64,000 bases of DNA from Maricaulis sp. (GTDB taxonomy: Bacteria; Pseudomonadota; Alphaproteobacteria; Caulobacterales; Maricaulaceae), in NCBI RefSeq assembly GCF_017643475.1, contig NZ_JAEPNI010000002.1, positions 558,001-622,000 of the forward strand, written 5' to 3'. Below, one piece after another: positions 54,586 to 64,000 of the stretch. The position numbers were made by a program, and so were the translations under genes. Each line of letters begins with the position of its first letter. The stretch's first letter is position 1. Below the pieces are notes generated by a model, which was not told the origin of the DNA, ran no database searches, and saw only the letters and a program-made list of their open reading frames with translations.

Positions 54586-54954
54586 CTAGCCGCCCAGACA
54601 CACGCCGAGCGCACTCTGGATATGACCGCCCAGCCCCGCCTGCTCTGCCTCAGGAAGAGAGGCGAAGACCTGCTGGGATTCCAGGCGCGCCGCTTCCCAG
54701 TCCGCGATCTCGCCGCGCCCCTGGATCGCGCCCTGTCCGCCCAGTGCGGCCGCACGATAGGCCCCAGGGGTCAGGCTCTGGGCCAGCTCACTGTCAAGGC
54801 ATTGGCAAAAAGCAAAATGATCCGGCTCCGCACCGCCCTGGCGATCCACTTGCTGGATGCGACAGGATTGCTGCATCAGAACCGACAGGCGCGCCGGATC
54901 GGTCGGCAGGTCCGCGGACTGGACGAACAGGCTGGCGATGAGTGAAACGATCAT
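54586..54954 (-). CDS. Small secreted protein, function unknown
   Basis: 122 residues from ATG 54954 (GAGGAG 7 nt upstream). Short signal peptide (MIVSLIASLFVQSA). The mature part has four cysteines (QQSC, FCQC, VCLGG end), which could form two disulphides. No recognised family. Upstream of the gcv promoter, transcribed in the same direction. Confidence 0.6.
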   Translation of the reverse strand: MIVSLIASLFVQSADLPTDPARLSVLMQQSCRIQQVDRQGGAEPDHFAFCQCLDSELAQSLTPGAYRAAALGGQGAIQGRGEIADWEAARLESQQVFASLPEAEQAGLGGHIQSALGVCLGG

Positions 54955-55108
54955 GGCTGGCTCCTCGTTATCTGGCCCAAGCATACACCTGTTTTTGCAA
55001 ACACCTCTCCCCCAAACGGGGGACCAGGATTGCAGCCTGCTGACACCCGGTTGCATCCAAATGCCGACCTGGCTGCATCTCACCGGCATACTAGCTCGGG
55101 ATAACTCC

Positions 55109-56623
55109 ATGTCATTCAAAACTCTTGCCGCCGGTCTTCTGGCAGCCACCTCGCTTATGTCGTCCTCGGCCTTCGCCCAGATCGTTACGGTCGAGGCGGA
55201 TACGCAGCAACGCATCGCGGATTATATCGCAACGGCAGAGGCGGTTGGTTCAGCTGGCGGCCTGCTGGTCACCATCGGCGATGAAACCCTGATCTCCACG
55301 GGCTATGGGCTGGCCAACCGCGCCGCCCAGTATGCGGCAACGCCTGAGAGCGTGTTCGACATGGGCTCGCTGACCAAACAGTTTACAGCGGCAGCCATCC
55401 TGGTGCTGCAGGAGCGCGGTGAGTTGAGCGTTGCCGACACGCTGGATCGGTATTTCACCGACCTGCCGGCGGACAAGACCGGCATCACCATCCACCAGCT
55501 GCTGACGCACAGCTCGGGCCTGTCGGACCACACTGGCGGGTATGAGGGCAGCGATCACAGCCCCTACAAGTCACGCGAGGACTTCTTTTCCGCGCTGTTC
55601 GCCAGCCCGCTCAGCCGGGAGCCAGGCACGTCGCTGGAATACTCCAATGCCGGCTATACGGTTCTCGCCGCAATCATCGAGGATGTCAGCGGGACGGACT
55701 ATGAGAGTTTCCTGATCGAGGCCGTGCTGGACCCGGCGGGCATGGACCAGACGGGTTATCGCCTGCGTGACTGGGACGATGAAAACCTCGCGCACATGTA
55801 TTTCCACGGCTTTCTGGACCCGGAGCGCGCGGATATCGGCACCTTCATCCAGCGCTGGCGCGAAGAGGAGGTCTCCTGGCACATGCTGGGCAATGGCGGC
55901 CTCTACACGACGCTCGTCGATATGGGCAAATGGCACCGCGCACTGCAGGACGGTACGGTTCTGTCAGCACAATCCACGACGCAGATGCAGGCGCCGCACG
56001 TCCCCTGGGAGGAAGGCGATCCGGATCATTACGGTTATGGCTGGGTCGTGGAAACGGCTGCCGAAGGCACCCCTGTCAATCACGCGGGCTCGAACGGGCT
56101 GTTCAATGCCACCATCCGCCGCTATCCGGCCGACGACATCCTGATCATGCACTGGACCAATGAAAGCCGTCCCTCGGCGGACCGCATGGGACCGGTTGTC
56201 CGGCGCATGCTGGTCGATCCGACCTACGAGGTCAGCCCGGTGCACGCCTCGCCCTATACGCTGATCAATCAGTACAGCCAGAGCCAGCCGGTTGAGCGGG
56301 TCGCCGACCTGCCCGCGCATCTGGAAGGGATTACCGGCCGTGAACTCAGCGACCGTCGAATCCTGAATCGCGTCGGGTTTCACCTGTTGGGTGAGGAGCG
56401 CGGTGACTGGGCCGTCGCCCTCTTTGAGCTGAACACCGAGCTTTTCTCGGCCGATGGCAATCTGTTTGACAGCCTCGGGGAAGGACATGTCGCGCTGGGC
56501 AATACCGAGGCCGCCCTCGCAGCCTTCCGCACATCACTGGAGCTTGCGCCGGAAGACGGCGGCTGTAGCTGGTGCGAGAACGCTCTCAACCGTATCGCTG
56601 AACTGGAAACCGGCGCACAATAG
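55109..56623 (+). CDS. Beta-lactamase-family serine hydrolase
   Basis: 504 residues from ATG 55109; the frame is open upstream but MSFKTLAAGLLAATSLMSSSAFAQ is a clean signal peptide. SxxK in MGSLTKQFTAAA, YSN in LEYSNAGYTVLA, and HAGSNGLFNA for the third motif. The C-terminal ~70 residues look like a TPR-type extension (GEGHVALGNTEAALAAFRTS). Class C/PBP4-like peptidase or esterase, periplasmic. A hairpin follows. Confidence 0.9.
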   Translation: MSFKTLAAGLLAATSLMSSSAFAQIVTVEADTQQRIADYIATAEAVGSAGGLLVTIGDETLISTGYGLANRAAQYAATPESVFDMGSLTKQFTAAAILVLQERGELSVADTLDRYFTDLPADKTGITIHQLLTHSSGLSDHTGGYEGSDHSPYKSREDFFSALFASPLSREPGTSLEYSNAGYTVLAAIIEDVSGTDYESFLIEAVLDPAGMDQTGYRLRDWDDENLAHMYFHGFLDPERADIGTFIQRWREEEVSWHMLGNGGLYTTLVDMGKWHRALQDGTVLSAQSTTQMQAPHVPWEEGDPDHYGYGWVVETAAEGTPVNHAGSNGLFNATIRRYPADDILIMHWTNESRPSADRMGPVVRRMLVDPTYEVSPVHASPYTLINQYSQSQPVERVADLPAHLEGITGRELSDRRILNRVGFHLLGEERGDWAVALFELNTELFSADGNLFDSLGEGHVALGNTEAALAAFRTSLELAPEDGGCSWCENALNRIAELETGAQ

Positions 56624-56629
56624 CGCCGG
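56610..56629. terminator. Hairpin between convergent serine hydrolase and argS
   Basis: CCGGCGC/GCGCCGG stem (56610-56616 with 56623-56629, loop acaata) over the stop codon, 3 bp from the argS stop. May act in both directions; no T run. Confidence 0.5.
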
Positions 56630-56632
56630 ATT

Positions 56633-58399
56633 CTACATCCGCTCCGGGGCTTCCAGACCGACCAGATGCAGGCAGAGCTCAAGCTGTTTGAGCGTTGCCT
56701 GGGCCAGGGCCAGGCGCGAGGCCTTGGTGGCATCGTCGTCTGCGCCGAGGATCGGGCAGGCGGCATAGAATTTCGAGAAGGCCTGGGCCAGGGTGAAAGC
56801 GTGATCACAGATCGCGTTCGGCGCCCGGTTCTCGCACGCCTGCTCCAGTGCAGCGCCAAACGCGTCCAGTGCGAGGACGAGATCGGTCTCCTCCTGGGTG
56901 CCGACAACAATCGCGCCCGGTGCCACACCCTCACGATCTGCCTTGCGCATCAGCGATTTCACGCGGACTGCAGCATAGAGCAGGTACGGACCGGTCTTAC
57001 CTTCGAAACTGGTGAAACGGTCCAGATCGAACACGTAATTGGTGGTGCGGTAATTCTGCAGATCGGCGAACTTGATCGCAGCCAGACCAACCATGCGCGC
57101 AACATTCGCCCGCTCTTCCTCGGAGGCGTCAGAGGCGAGCCCCGCCTCCTTGAGGCGCTCACCTGCGCGTTCGATGGCGGAAGAGATCAGGTCGGCAAGG
57201 CGGAAGGTTCCACCATCGCGCGTGCGCAAACGCTTTCCGTCAGTGCCGTTGACGGTGCCGAATTTCACGTGCTCAAGCGCGCCCTCTGCAGCCAGACCGG
57301 CCTTGCTTGCCGCGCGGAAGACCTGTTCGAAATGATCCGACTGGGCCAGATCGACGACATAGAGTGTCAGGTCAGGGCCAACCTCGTTCTTGCGATCGAG
57401 AATGGTCGCCAGGTCAGTGGTTCCGTAAAGCGAAGCACCGCCGGAGGTCACAAGGATCAGCGGTGCGAGTTCCTTCTTGTCGCCGTCACGCGCAACACGC
57501 ACGACCCAGGCGCCATCACTCTCCTCGGCAACGCCGCGATCCTTGAAATCCTGGACCAGGTCCGGGATCAGCGGATCGACATCGCTTTCACCCTTCCACA
57601 GGTCGAAATGCACACCCAGCGCGCCGAAATCCCTTTTCAGAGCCGCGACGGATACATCGATGAAATGACGCAGCAGCGCGCGATAGCCCGGGCGTCCGGC
57701 CTGCAGCTCAGCCGTTGCGGTTCGGGACACCTCAAGACGGTCCGCATCGGACTTCGCCTTGTTGGAGGCCTGCGGATAGAGCCGCGCAAGATCCTCGATA
57801 GTCACCGGCGGCTCGGACGGATAACCCTCCGTCACATCCGCGTCGAAATAGACCAGATCCGGTTGTTCGTCGGCCAACTCCGTAATCAGATGCCCCATCT
57901 GCAGGCCCCAATCGCCCAGATGGATGTCGGAGACCACGTCATCGCCGCGGAAACGCAGCAGGCGTTGCAGGCTATCACCCAGAACGGAAGACCGCAGATG
58001 GCCGACATGCATCGGCTTGGCGACGTTGGGGCCGCCAAAATCGATCATCACCTTGCGGGGCGTTTCGGTTTTCGCAGCGCCCGCGCGCTCGTCGGCGGCG
58101 ATTTCAGCAGCGCGTAGTGTGATGGCCTCCGCGGAGGGGCGCAGGTTCAGGAAACCTGGCCCGGCAATCTCGACCTTCTCGATCAGCGGGTTGTCCGCAA
58201 CCGCATCAACAACAGCCTTGGCGATCTCGCGCGGATTTTTCTTGGCTTGTTTGGCCGCCGGCATGGCGCCATTGCACTGATACGGAAAGACTTCCGGGTT
58301 CTGCTTGGACGGGCTCACACGGCCCAGTTCCCGCGGAAGCTCAAGGGAAGCGAACGCGTCGCCCAGCACTGCGCCGAGCTGATCAGCAATTGAAGGCAT
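56633..58399 (-). CDS. argS: Arginyl-tRNA synthetase
   Basis: 588 residues. Class I synthetase: the HIGH-type HVGHLRS in GGPNVAKPMHVGHLRSS, followed by DIHLGDWGLQMGHLI. The KMSKS-like region is the variant KRLRTRDGG seen in many ArgRS. The C-terminal anticodon-binding domain is present. AGGA precedes the ATG. It lies 5 nt downstream of a lipoprotein gene, so they are co-transcribed. Confidence 0.97.
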   Translation of the reverse strand: MPSIADQLGAVLGDAFASLELPRELGRVSPSKQNPEVFPYQCNGAMPAAKQAKKNPREIAKAVVDAVADNPLIEKVEIAGPGFLNLRPSAEAITLRAAEIAADERAGAAKTETPRKVMIDFGGPNVAKPMHVGHLRSSVLGDSLQRLLRFRGDDVVSDIHLGDWGLQMGHLITELADEQPDLVYFDADVTEGYPSEPPVTIEDLARLYPQASNKAKSDADRLEVSRTATAELQAGRPGYRALLRHFIDVSVAALKRDFGALGVHFDLWKGESDVDPLIPDLVQDFKDRGVAEESDGAWVVRVARDGDKKELAPLILVTSGGASLYGTTDLATILDRKNEVGPDLTLYVVDLAQSDHFEQVFRAASKAGLAAEGALEHVKFGTVNGTDGKRLRTRDGGTFRLADLISSAIERAGERLKEAGLASDASEEERANVARMVGLAAIKFADLQNYRTTNYVFDLDRFTSFEGKTGPYLLYAAVRVKSLMRKADREGVAPGAIVVGTQEETDLVLALDAFGAALEQACENRAPNAICDHAFTLAQAFSKFYAACPILGADDDATKASRLALAQATLKQLELCLHLVGLEAPERM

Positions 58400-58404
58400 G
58401 AATT

Positions 58405-58965
58405 TTATTCCTGGCCAGCAGCGACGCGGAAACGCCGTCCACTGCGATTGAAGGCAATCTGCTCGTCAGTCAGTTCAAAGCCGACGAGAATCTCGAAATT
58501 GGTGCCCGACGTGGTCGGCGTCGCACGCGGGATGGAGATGGCATCCACACGCTCGGTCATGAACAGACGATCTTCATCCGCGCGAAAACGCACACGAATC
58601 GGGAAGGTCTCTTTCTCGATGACAGCGCGGTCACGGCGGGTGACGACAACAAAATACTCATAGGTATTCTCGCTGCCCATCGCGGCTGGACCACGGCCGA
58701 AACCCAGGTCAATTTCCAGATTGGCCAGGATCGGTCGGTCGTCATAATAACTGCAGAGGGACCGTACCGCGAGGATCTCACCGGTGAAGCCCACATTTTC
58801 ATAGGTGACTTCGCCGTCAATCTCGACATAGCGGTGCGCATCATGCAGCGCGAAGGCTGTCGGACACGGGCCGATATTCGGTTCCGGTGATTCAAGAGCG
58901 TCGATAACACTGGAACAACCGGCAAGAACGGATCCGACCGCGGCAACAAGGGCAATAGAACGCAT
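58405..58965 (-). CDS. Lipoprotein, function unknown
   Basis: 186 residues from ATG 58965 (AGGTG upstream). Lipobox VLAGC. The mature domain reads as beta-rich (YVEIDGEVTYENVGF, EYFVVVTRRDRAV, FEILVGFELTDEQIAF). It resembles uncharacterised alphaproteobacterial lipoproteins; I cannot name a function. Upstream of argS in one transcript. Confidence 0.75.
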   Translation of the reverse strand: MRSIALVAAVGSVLAGCSSVIDALESPEPNIGPCPTAFALHDAHRYVEIDGEVTYENVGFTGEILAVRSLCSYYDDRPILANLEIDLGFGRGPAAMGSENTYEYFVVVTRRDRAVIEKETFPIRVRFRADEDRLFMTERVDAISIPRATPTTSGTNFEILVGFELTDEQIAFNRSGRRFRVAAGQE

Positions 58966-59087
58966 TGTGCGACACCTGACTTCACTAGAGTGACTGGCAC
59001 TGGATAGCACGCAGCCGAATTGTTAGGACGGTCATACGATGCACAGCGCAAGTCCGCAACGGCATCGCTGAAGGAGATTTCGATTTC

Positions 59088-60053
59088 ATGAGCGCAGCGC
59101 CTCCCCCCCTCACCGTCCTTCTGGCCGCTCCACGCGGTTTCTGTGCGGGTGTAGACCGCGCGATCCAGATCGTTGAGCGCGCCCTGGAAAAATTCGGTGC
59201 ACCTGTCTATGTGCGCCACGAGATCGTGCACAACCGCCATGTCGTGGAACGGCTGGAGAAAATGGGCGCGATTTTTGTCGAAGAGCTTGACCAGTGCCCG
59301 GATGATCGACCGGTTGTCTTTTCTGCCCACGGCGTGCCCAAGAGCGTCCCGGCCGAGGCCTCCCGCAGGGAGATGATCTATGTCGACGCGACCTGCCCGC
59401 TGGTTTCCAAGGTCCATGTCGAAGCGCAGCGCCATTTCAACAACGGGCTGGACATCATCCTCATTGGCCATTCCGGCCATCCCGAGGTGATCGGCACGAT
59501 GGGGCAGCTGCCGGAAGGCGCCATTACGCTGGTGGAAACAGTCGAGGATGTGGACACGCTCATCCCACGTGACGAGAACAAGCTTGCCTTTGTCACCCAG
59601 ACCACCCTGTCCGTTGATGACACCTCTGCCATTGTCGAACGATTGCAAGCCCGCTTCCCGGCTGTCGCCTCGCCGCACAAGGAAGACATTTGCTATGCGA
59701 CGACCAATCGTCAGAGCGCGGTCAAGACAATGGCGGATCGTTGCGACAAGGTCTTCGTTATCGGCGCACCGAACTCCTCCAATTCAGTCCGCCTGGTCGA
59801 GGTCGCAGAGCGGGCCGGCGCGAAAAGCGCGGAGCTGGTTGCCTCGGCCAGCGATGTCGACTGGGACAAGCTGGGCCCGGTGCGCACCGTGGGCATCACT
59901 GCGGGCGCGTCCGCGCCGGAAGACCTGGTCCAGGGACTGATCGCTGCCTTCCGCGAGCGTTTCGAGGTCTCTCTTGAGGAGCTTGCCGTGACACGCGAGG
60001 ATGTCGAGTTCAAACTCCCGCGTGTGCTCGCCGAGGAAACAGACAATGTCTGA
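59088..60053 (+). CDS. ispH: 4-hydroxy-3-methylbut-2-enyl diphosphate reductase
   Basis: 321 residues. Fe-S cysteines in [24 protein letters not shown] and [10 protein letters not shown] (C12-, C96- and C197-type positions). [10 protein letters not shown] and SAHGVPKS hold the conserved His, and GHSGHPEV the second. It makes IPP and DMAPP at the end of the MEP pathway. Its stop overlaps the next gene by 8 bp. Confidence 0.97.
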   Translation: MSAAPPPLTVLLAAPRGFCAGVDRAIQIVERALEKFGAPVYVRHEIVHNRHVVERLEKMGAIFVEELDQCPDDRPVVFSAHGVPKSVPAEASRREMIYVDATCPLVSKVHVEAQRHFNNGLDIILIGHSGHPEVIGTMGQLPEGAITLVETVEDVDTLIPRDENKLAFVTQTTLSVDDTSAIVERLQARFPAVASPHKEDICYATTNRQSAVKTMADRCDKVFVIGAPNSSNSVRLVEVAERAGAKSAELVASASDVDWDKLGPVRTVGITAGASAPEDLVQGLIAAFRERFEVSLEELAVTREDVEFKLPRVLAEETDNV

Positions 60054-60465
60054 GAACAAGACCAAGCCGACCGAACAATCACCCGAAGATTTCATCGCCA
60101 GCGTGGAACACGCCACGCGCCGCGCCGATGCCCAGACGCTGCTTGATCTGATGCGGAAAATCACCGGCTGGGATGCCCGCATGTGGGGGCCGGCGATCAT
60201 CGGTTTCGGTGAGTATCACTACAAGTATGAAAGCGGCCGGGAAGGCGATTTCATGCGCACCGGCTTCTCGCCTCGCAAGGCCAATATGGTGGTCTACATC
60301 ATGCCCGGCTACACCGATTTCAGCGAGATACTGGGCCGGTTGGGCAAACACAAGCTTGGCAAATCCTGCCTTTACATCAACAAGCTGGCCGATGTGGACA
60401 TGGGCGTTCTGGAAGAACTCATCCGTGCCGGCCTGGATGATATGGAAAAGAAATATCCGCTGTGA
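60046..60465 (+). CDS. DUF1801 family protein
   Basis: 139 residues from ATG 60046 (GAGGA upstream). TPEDFIA-like start (SPEDFIASV), [20 protein letters not shown] and [17 protein letters not shown] match DUF1801 (YdhG-like fold). Role unknown. Coupled to ispH and overlapping rnhA by 4 bp. Confidence 0.85.
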   Translation: MSENKTKPTEQSPEDFIASVEHATRRADAQTLLDLMRKITGWDARMWGPAIIGFGEYHYKYESGREGDFMRTGFSPRKANMVVYIMPGYTDFSEILGRLGKHKLGKSCLYINKLADVDMGVLEELIRAGLDDMEKKYPL

Positions 60466-60899
60466 GCACGATTACGATCCACACTGACGGCGCCTGTTCC
60501 GGAAACCCCGGCCCGGGTGGTTGGGGCGCTATCCTGGAATGGAATGGCCACCGCAAGGAACTCAAGGGCGGCGAGCGCGACACCACCAATAACCGCATGG
60601 AGATGCAGGCCGCGATCGAGGCGTTGAAGGCGCTGAAGAAGCCGGGTCGCACCGTCGTTCTGATCACGGACAGTGTCTATCTGCGCGATGGCATCACCAA
60701 ATGGATCCATGGCTGGAAGAAGCGCGGCTGGAAAACCGCCGACAAGAAGCCGGTCAAGAATGTCGATCTCTGGCAGGAGCTGGACGCCCTGACCCGCGAA
60801 CACACCATCGAATGGCGCTGGGTGAAGGGCCATGCGGGCGATCCGGGCAATGAACGCGCTGACGAACTGGCGCGCGAAGGTATTGCGGGACTAGGCTAG
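60462..60899 (+). CDS. rnhA: Ribonuclease HI
   Basis: 145 residues from a GTG overlapping the previous stop. Catalytic residues sit in [17 protein letters not shown] (D), [13 protein letters not shown] (E), [10 protein letters not shown] (D) and [12 protein letters not shown] (D). Degrades RNA of RNA:DNA hybrids. Its end overlaps the convergent kinase gene by 4 bp. Confidence 0.97.
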   Translation: MSTITIHTDGACSGNPGPGGWGAILEWNGHRKELKGGERDTTNNRMEMQAAIEALKALKKPGRTVVLITDSVYLRDGITKWIHGWKKRGWKTADKKPVKNVDLWQELDALTREHTIEWRWVKGHAGDPGNERADELAREGIAGLG

Positions 60900-63800
60900 C
60901 CGTTGGCCTGACGCTCTTCGCCGCTGGGCTGCAGCACAGCCAGGACTTCGGCCAGATCGAGCGGCTTGGCGAGATAACCATTGGCCCCGGAAGCGAGATA
61001 TTTCTCGCGCGCACCGCGGGTCGCATCCGCCGTCACAGCGAAAATTGGAATGTTCGCATACTCGGCCCCGGACTCACGGATCTGGCGAATGGCTTCGTCG
61101 CCAGAAAGAACAGGCATCTGAATATCCATCAGAACAGCGTCAAAGCGTCCGTTGGCCAGAATGTCGATTGCCTCCTGGCCGTTACTGGCGGTTTCCACCT
61201 CGTAACCCGCACCTTTCAGAAGCGCTGTCGCAACAATTAGGTTCGTGGCCACGTCATCCGCCACAAGGATTCGACCCGATGCCGACATCCGGGCCGTCTG
61301 GCTGGCGGCAGCCAGATCCCTCGTTTCAGCGCCGGAACTCCAGCTATCAGCGCTTTCCAGGGGTATTTCGAACCAGAAACACGCACCTTGGCCGAGCTCG
61401 CTCTCCACACCGATATCGCCTCCTGCCAGCTCGACGATTTCGCTGCAAATGGCCAGACCGAGACCCGTTCCGCCATGCTCGCGAGTTGCGCTGCCGTCGA
61501 CCTGCGCGAAGCGACCGAAGATATGACTGCACTGGTCGGCGGGTATTCCCGGGCCCGTATCCCGAACGACGAAGCGAACCCAATCCGGCTTGAGCTGGCT
61601 GACTTCAAGACTGACAGAGCCGCTCGGTGTGAATTTCACCGCATTGCCCAGAAGATTGATGAGAACCTGGCGGATGCGCTTCTGGTCGCCGAGGACCTTC
61701 CGCGGGATCTTCGGGTCGATTTCGATCGACAAGTCGAGAGATTTTTCGGCGGCCATGCCCGCCACCATGTCAATGACCGAACGCGATGTTTGCGCAACGT
61801 CGAACGGCTCATTCGACAGATCGACCGCGCCCGCCTCGATCTTGGAGATATCGAGGATATCCTCGATCAGGTCGAGCAGGGCCCGACCTGAATTCTCAAG
61901 CGTATTGACGAAACCCGCCTGTTTGTCGGTGAGATCAGTCAGGCGCAATAGCTGCGTCATGCCGAGCACGCCATTCAGCGGCGTTCTGATCTCGTGACTC
62001 ATATTCGCAAGGAATTGGGACTTTGCCAGGTTGGCTTCTTCAGCCTCCTTGCGGCGACGCTCGATTTCCTCGCGGGCACGCACCTCAGACGTCAGGTCGA
62101 AATTGATCCCGCTGAACACTTTTTCACCGTAGAGGCCTTCGCGCAGCAGTGCCTGTGAGCGGATATGGCGCACGCGGCCATCATCCAACACAATGCGGTA
62201 CTCCGCATCATACTCCGCCCCCTCGCGCAGAGCCGCTTCCAGCTTTTCGCGCAACTCCGGTTCATCGTCCGGGTGGATGCGGTTTTCCCAAATCTTGAAC
62301 GGATCTTCTGCTGCTTCGGGATCGACGCCGAACATGGTGTGGGATCCCTTGTCCCACCAGGTAGACCCATCATCGAGATTCATCTCGAACACGCCGATCT
62401 TGCCCACTTGCAAAGCCAAGCCCAGGCGCCCGGAAAGCGTACGCACCTCTTCTTCGCGGGCTCGACGTTCAGTTACGTCCTGGAAGGAGCCGATCAACTT
62501 ACTGACCTTGCCATTCTCAAACAGGGCCCGCCCAACGGCACGCACCCAAATTCTGTTTCCCTTGGCCGTAATAAACGGCAGCTCCAGATCCCAGGGTTCA
62601 CCCTCCTGGATTCCGCGCTGAACCGCGTCTGTCATAACCGGCCGCGCTTCCGGGGCGTAAAAATTGATGGCCTCGTCCATTGCAGGCTCGAAATCGGCCG
62701 GCACTTCATGGATCCTGCAGGTAATCTCGTCCCAGATCGGTTGGCCGGTGGCCATATCGACCTCCCAGCTTCCAATTCCGCCAAGTTCAGTCACCACCAG
62801 GAGACGTTCTGTGGCCCGTCGTTTCTCCTTCTCAAGCTCGACACTGGCTGTAATGTCCTCGATGGAGCCGGCCATGCGGACCGGCTTGCCCTCGAAATCC
62901 CATTCGGCCTGCCCGCGCGAACGGACAATTATGAAGCTGCCATCAGGCTTACGCAGCCGGTATTCCTGTTGATAGGGTTGTTTCTTGAACAAGTGTGCGT
63001 TCAGGGCAGTCTCGACGCGCTCTCGATCTTCCGGGTGAACAAATCCGAGGAGCACTTCGGCGCTGTTGTCGATCTGACCGCTTCCCATCTGCGGCATTGT
63101 TTCGGGCCGACCGACAATGTCCAGCAAGCGTTCCGACAGAAATGCCGTATTCTGACGCACATCGAGCTCCCAGACACCCGATGCACTGCCCTGTACAGCG
63201 AGATCGTAACGACGCTGGCTGTCGTTGAGATCAGCAATCGCCTGCTCGCGTGCGCGCTCCATGCGGTGGGCACTGACGAGATTGGAAATTGTCACCAGCA
63301 GGGGTTCGATCGCCTGTCTGATCGCCGGGTCAAACCCACCGGGGCGATTGGCAATCCCGATCATGGCCACAAACTCGCCCCGACTGAAAAGCGGGATGCC
63401 CATATAGGCCTTTAGGGGCGGGTATCCTTCCGGTAGCCCTCCCGATTCTCCGTGCTCTGATGGGTTATTGGTGATCAGCGCATCGCCGGTCCTGATCGTA
63501 TAGCCAAACGGAGTGTCGAGATTTCGGAACTCAAAACCCGTCTTGGAGTGGGTCTCATAGATCTGACGCGTTTCCTCGTCCCAGGAAATATCGGTAATCG
63601 CATGCGTCTTGAGGAAACGACCGCTCTCGTCGGTGAGGATTTCACCGATGAAACCATACTCGCTACCGGTAAGCTCCAGAGCGGCGCTGAGCAATTGACC
63701 GAAAGCGATGTTGGCATCTGCCAGATTGGCGATGTACTGGGTCTGCACCTGGGCGATAGCTGCCAATTGCCGGGTCGACGCGTCGGCAGCTCGAGTCCGC

Positions 63801-64000
63801 GCGCGCTCGGCAATACGCTCCTCAACGAGGCGTGCCAGGGCCGTCAGGCGTTCAAAATCATTTACCGAAAGATCGATTGGCTCGTCATGAATAACGCACA
63901 GGGTTCCGATCTTGTGTCCACCGGACTCGCGGATCGGAACACCCGCATAACCGCGAATATGCGGCTCGCCGGTCACCAGCGGATTGTCGCGGAACCTGTC
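60896..64000 (-). CDS. Multi-sensor hybrid histidine kinase (N-terminus cut by window)
   Basis: 1034 residues visible, open to the right edge (first codons read [14 protein letters not shown]). Order: end of a GAF domain ([21 protein letters not shown]), a second GAF (~90-240), three PAS/PAC domains (~255-640), HisKA with [19 protein letters not shown], HATPase ([25 protein letters not shown]) and a C-terminal receiver with phospho-Asp in [15 protein letters not shown]. No membrane span in the visible part, so it may be cytoplasmic. Signal unknown. Confidence 0.93.
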   Translation of the reverse strand, partial: DRFRDNPLVTGEPHIRGYAGVPIRESGGHKIGTLCVIHDEPIDLSVNDFERLTALARLVEERIAERARTRAADASTRQLAAIAQVQTQYIANLADANIAFGQLLSAALELTGSEYGFIGEILTDESGRFLKTHAITDISWDEETRQIYETHSKTGFEFRNLDTPFGYTIRTGDALITNNPSEHGESGGLPEGYPPLKAYMGIPLFSRGEFVAMIGIANRPGGFDPAIRQAIEPLLVTISNLVSAHRMERAREQAIADLNDSQRRYDLAVQGSASGVWELDVRQNTAFLSERLLDIVGRPETMPQMGSGQIDNSAEVLLGFVHPEDRERVETALNAHLFKKQPYQQEYRLRKPDGSFIIVRSRGQAEWDFEGKPVRMAGSIEDITASVELEKEKRRATERLLVVTELGGIGSWEVDMATGQPIWDEITCRIHEVPADFEPAMDEAINFYAPEARPVMTDAVQRGIQEGEPWDLELPFITAKGNRIWVRAVGRALFENGKVSKLIGSFQDVTERRAREEEVRTLSGRLGLALQVGKIGVFEMNLDDGSTWWDKGSHTMFGVDPEAAEDPFKIWENRIHPDDEPELREKLEAALREGAEYDAEYRIVLDDGRVRHIRSQALLREGLYGEKVFSGINFDLTSEVRAREEIERRRKEAEEANLAKSQFLANMSHEIRTPLNGVLGMTQLLRLTDLTDKQAGFVNTLENSGRALLDLIEDILDISKIEAGAVDLSNEPFDVAQTSRSVIDMVAGMAAEKSLDLSIEIDPKIPRKVLGDQKRIRQVLINLLGNAVKFTPSGSVSLEVSQLKPDWVRFVVRDTGPGIPADQCSHIFGRFAQVDGSATREHGGTGLGLAICSEIVELAGGDIGVESELGQGACFWFEIPLESADSWSSGAETRDLAAASQTARMSASGRILVADDVATNLIVATALLKGAGYEVETASNGQEAIDILANGRFDAVLMDIQMPVLSGDEAIRQIRESGAEYANIPIFAVTADATRGAREKYLASGANGYLAKPLDLAEVLAVLQPSGEERQANG

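Overview
The window is a dense, gene-rich stretch (GC about 60-65% by eye) of an alphaproteobacterial chromosome, most likely from the Caulobacterales/Maricaulales side (Maricaulis-like). Evidence: a CcrM-type GANTC methyltransferase preceded by a CtrA-like box and GANTC sites; the rnhB-ccrM, mutY-DUF721-dsbA-smc and split F0 ATP synthase (atpI-B-E-b'-b) neighbourhoods; and glyQ/glyS grouped with ppdK. No tRNA, rRNA, CRISPR array, insertion sequence or prophage was seen. The species is an inference, not something read directly.

Layout. 0-4 kb: the end of a membrane protein, a secreted esterase-like protein, an orphan ParA ATPase with a ribbon-helix-helix partner, and a TraB/GumN protein. 4-10 kb: Lon-domain protein, an orphan ORF beside a 22% GC island, DUF1993, an RsbW-like protein with an altered ATP-binding box, a GST, a class I/II aminotransferase and a SleB-type hydrolase. 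10-16.7 kb: one operon glyQ-GFA-GFA-glyS-ppdK (minus strand) with promoter and terminator. 16.8-25.6 kb: a REP-like repeat, TrmN6-like and DUF2007 genes, a polyprenyl diphosphate synthase, an S41-like protease, then the minus-strand cluster ETF-QO - TPR lipoprotein - ispE - WecA-like transferase. 25.7-33 kb: type-4 uracil-DNA glycosylase, S41 protease, MarR regulator with a palindrome, radical SAM protein, membrane lipoprotein, a MHYT-like/PAS/GGDEF/EAL protein. 32.7-46.5 kb: rnhB, ccrM, a hybrid histidine kinase, mutY, DUF721, two DsbA-like proteins, smc and the F0 operon. 46.5-64 kb: serine hydrolases, an alpha/beta hydrolase, the glycine cleavage operon gcvT-gcvH-(membrane protein)-gcvPA-gcvPB under a tandem glycine riboswitch, argS, ispH, DUF1801, rnhA and a large hybrid kinase running off the end.

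How the genes fit together. Most of the window is housekeeping: translation (glyQ, glyS, argS), isoprenoid and quinone supply (ispE, ispH, polyprenyl synthase), respiration (ETF-QO, F0), DNA repair and chromosome work (mutY, udg, smc, rnhA, rnhB), cell-cycle methylation (ccrM) and glycine catabolism. The less ordinary parts are local: a GFA paralogue that lost its zinc cysteines inside the glyQS operon, a lower-GC membrane gene inserted in the gcv operon, a MHYT-like sensor without its histidines, an orphan ParA/RHH pair, a triple ACGT operator between ETF-QO and udg, and inverted repeats (one holding a GANTC site) between ccrM and the following kinase. Several promoters share the form TTGAnn, 16-17 bp, TAGnnn. 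I did not find a clearly novel multi-gene system.
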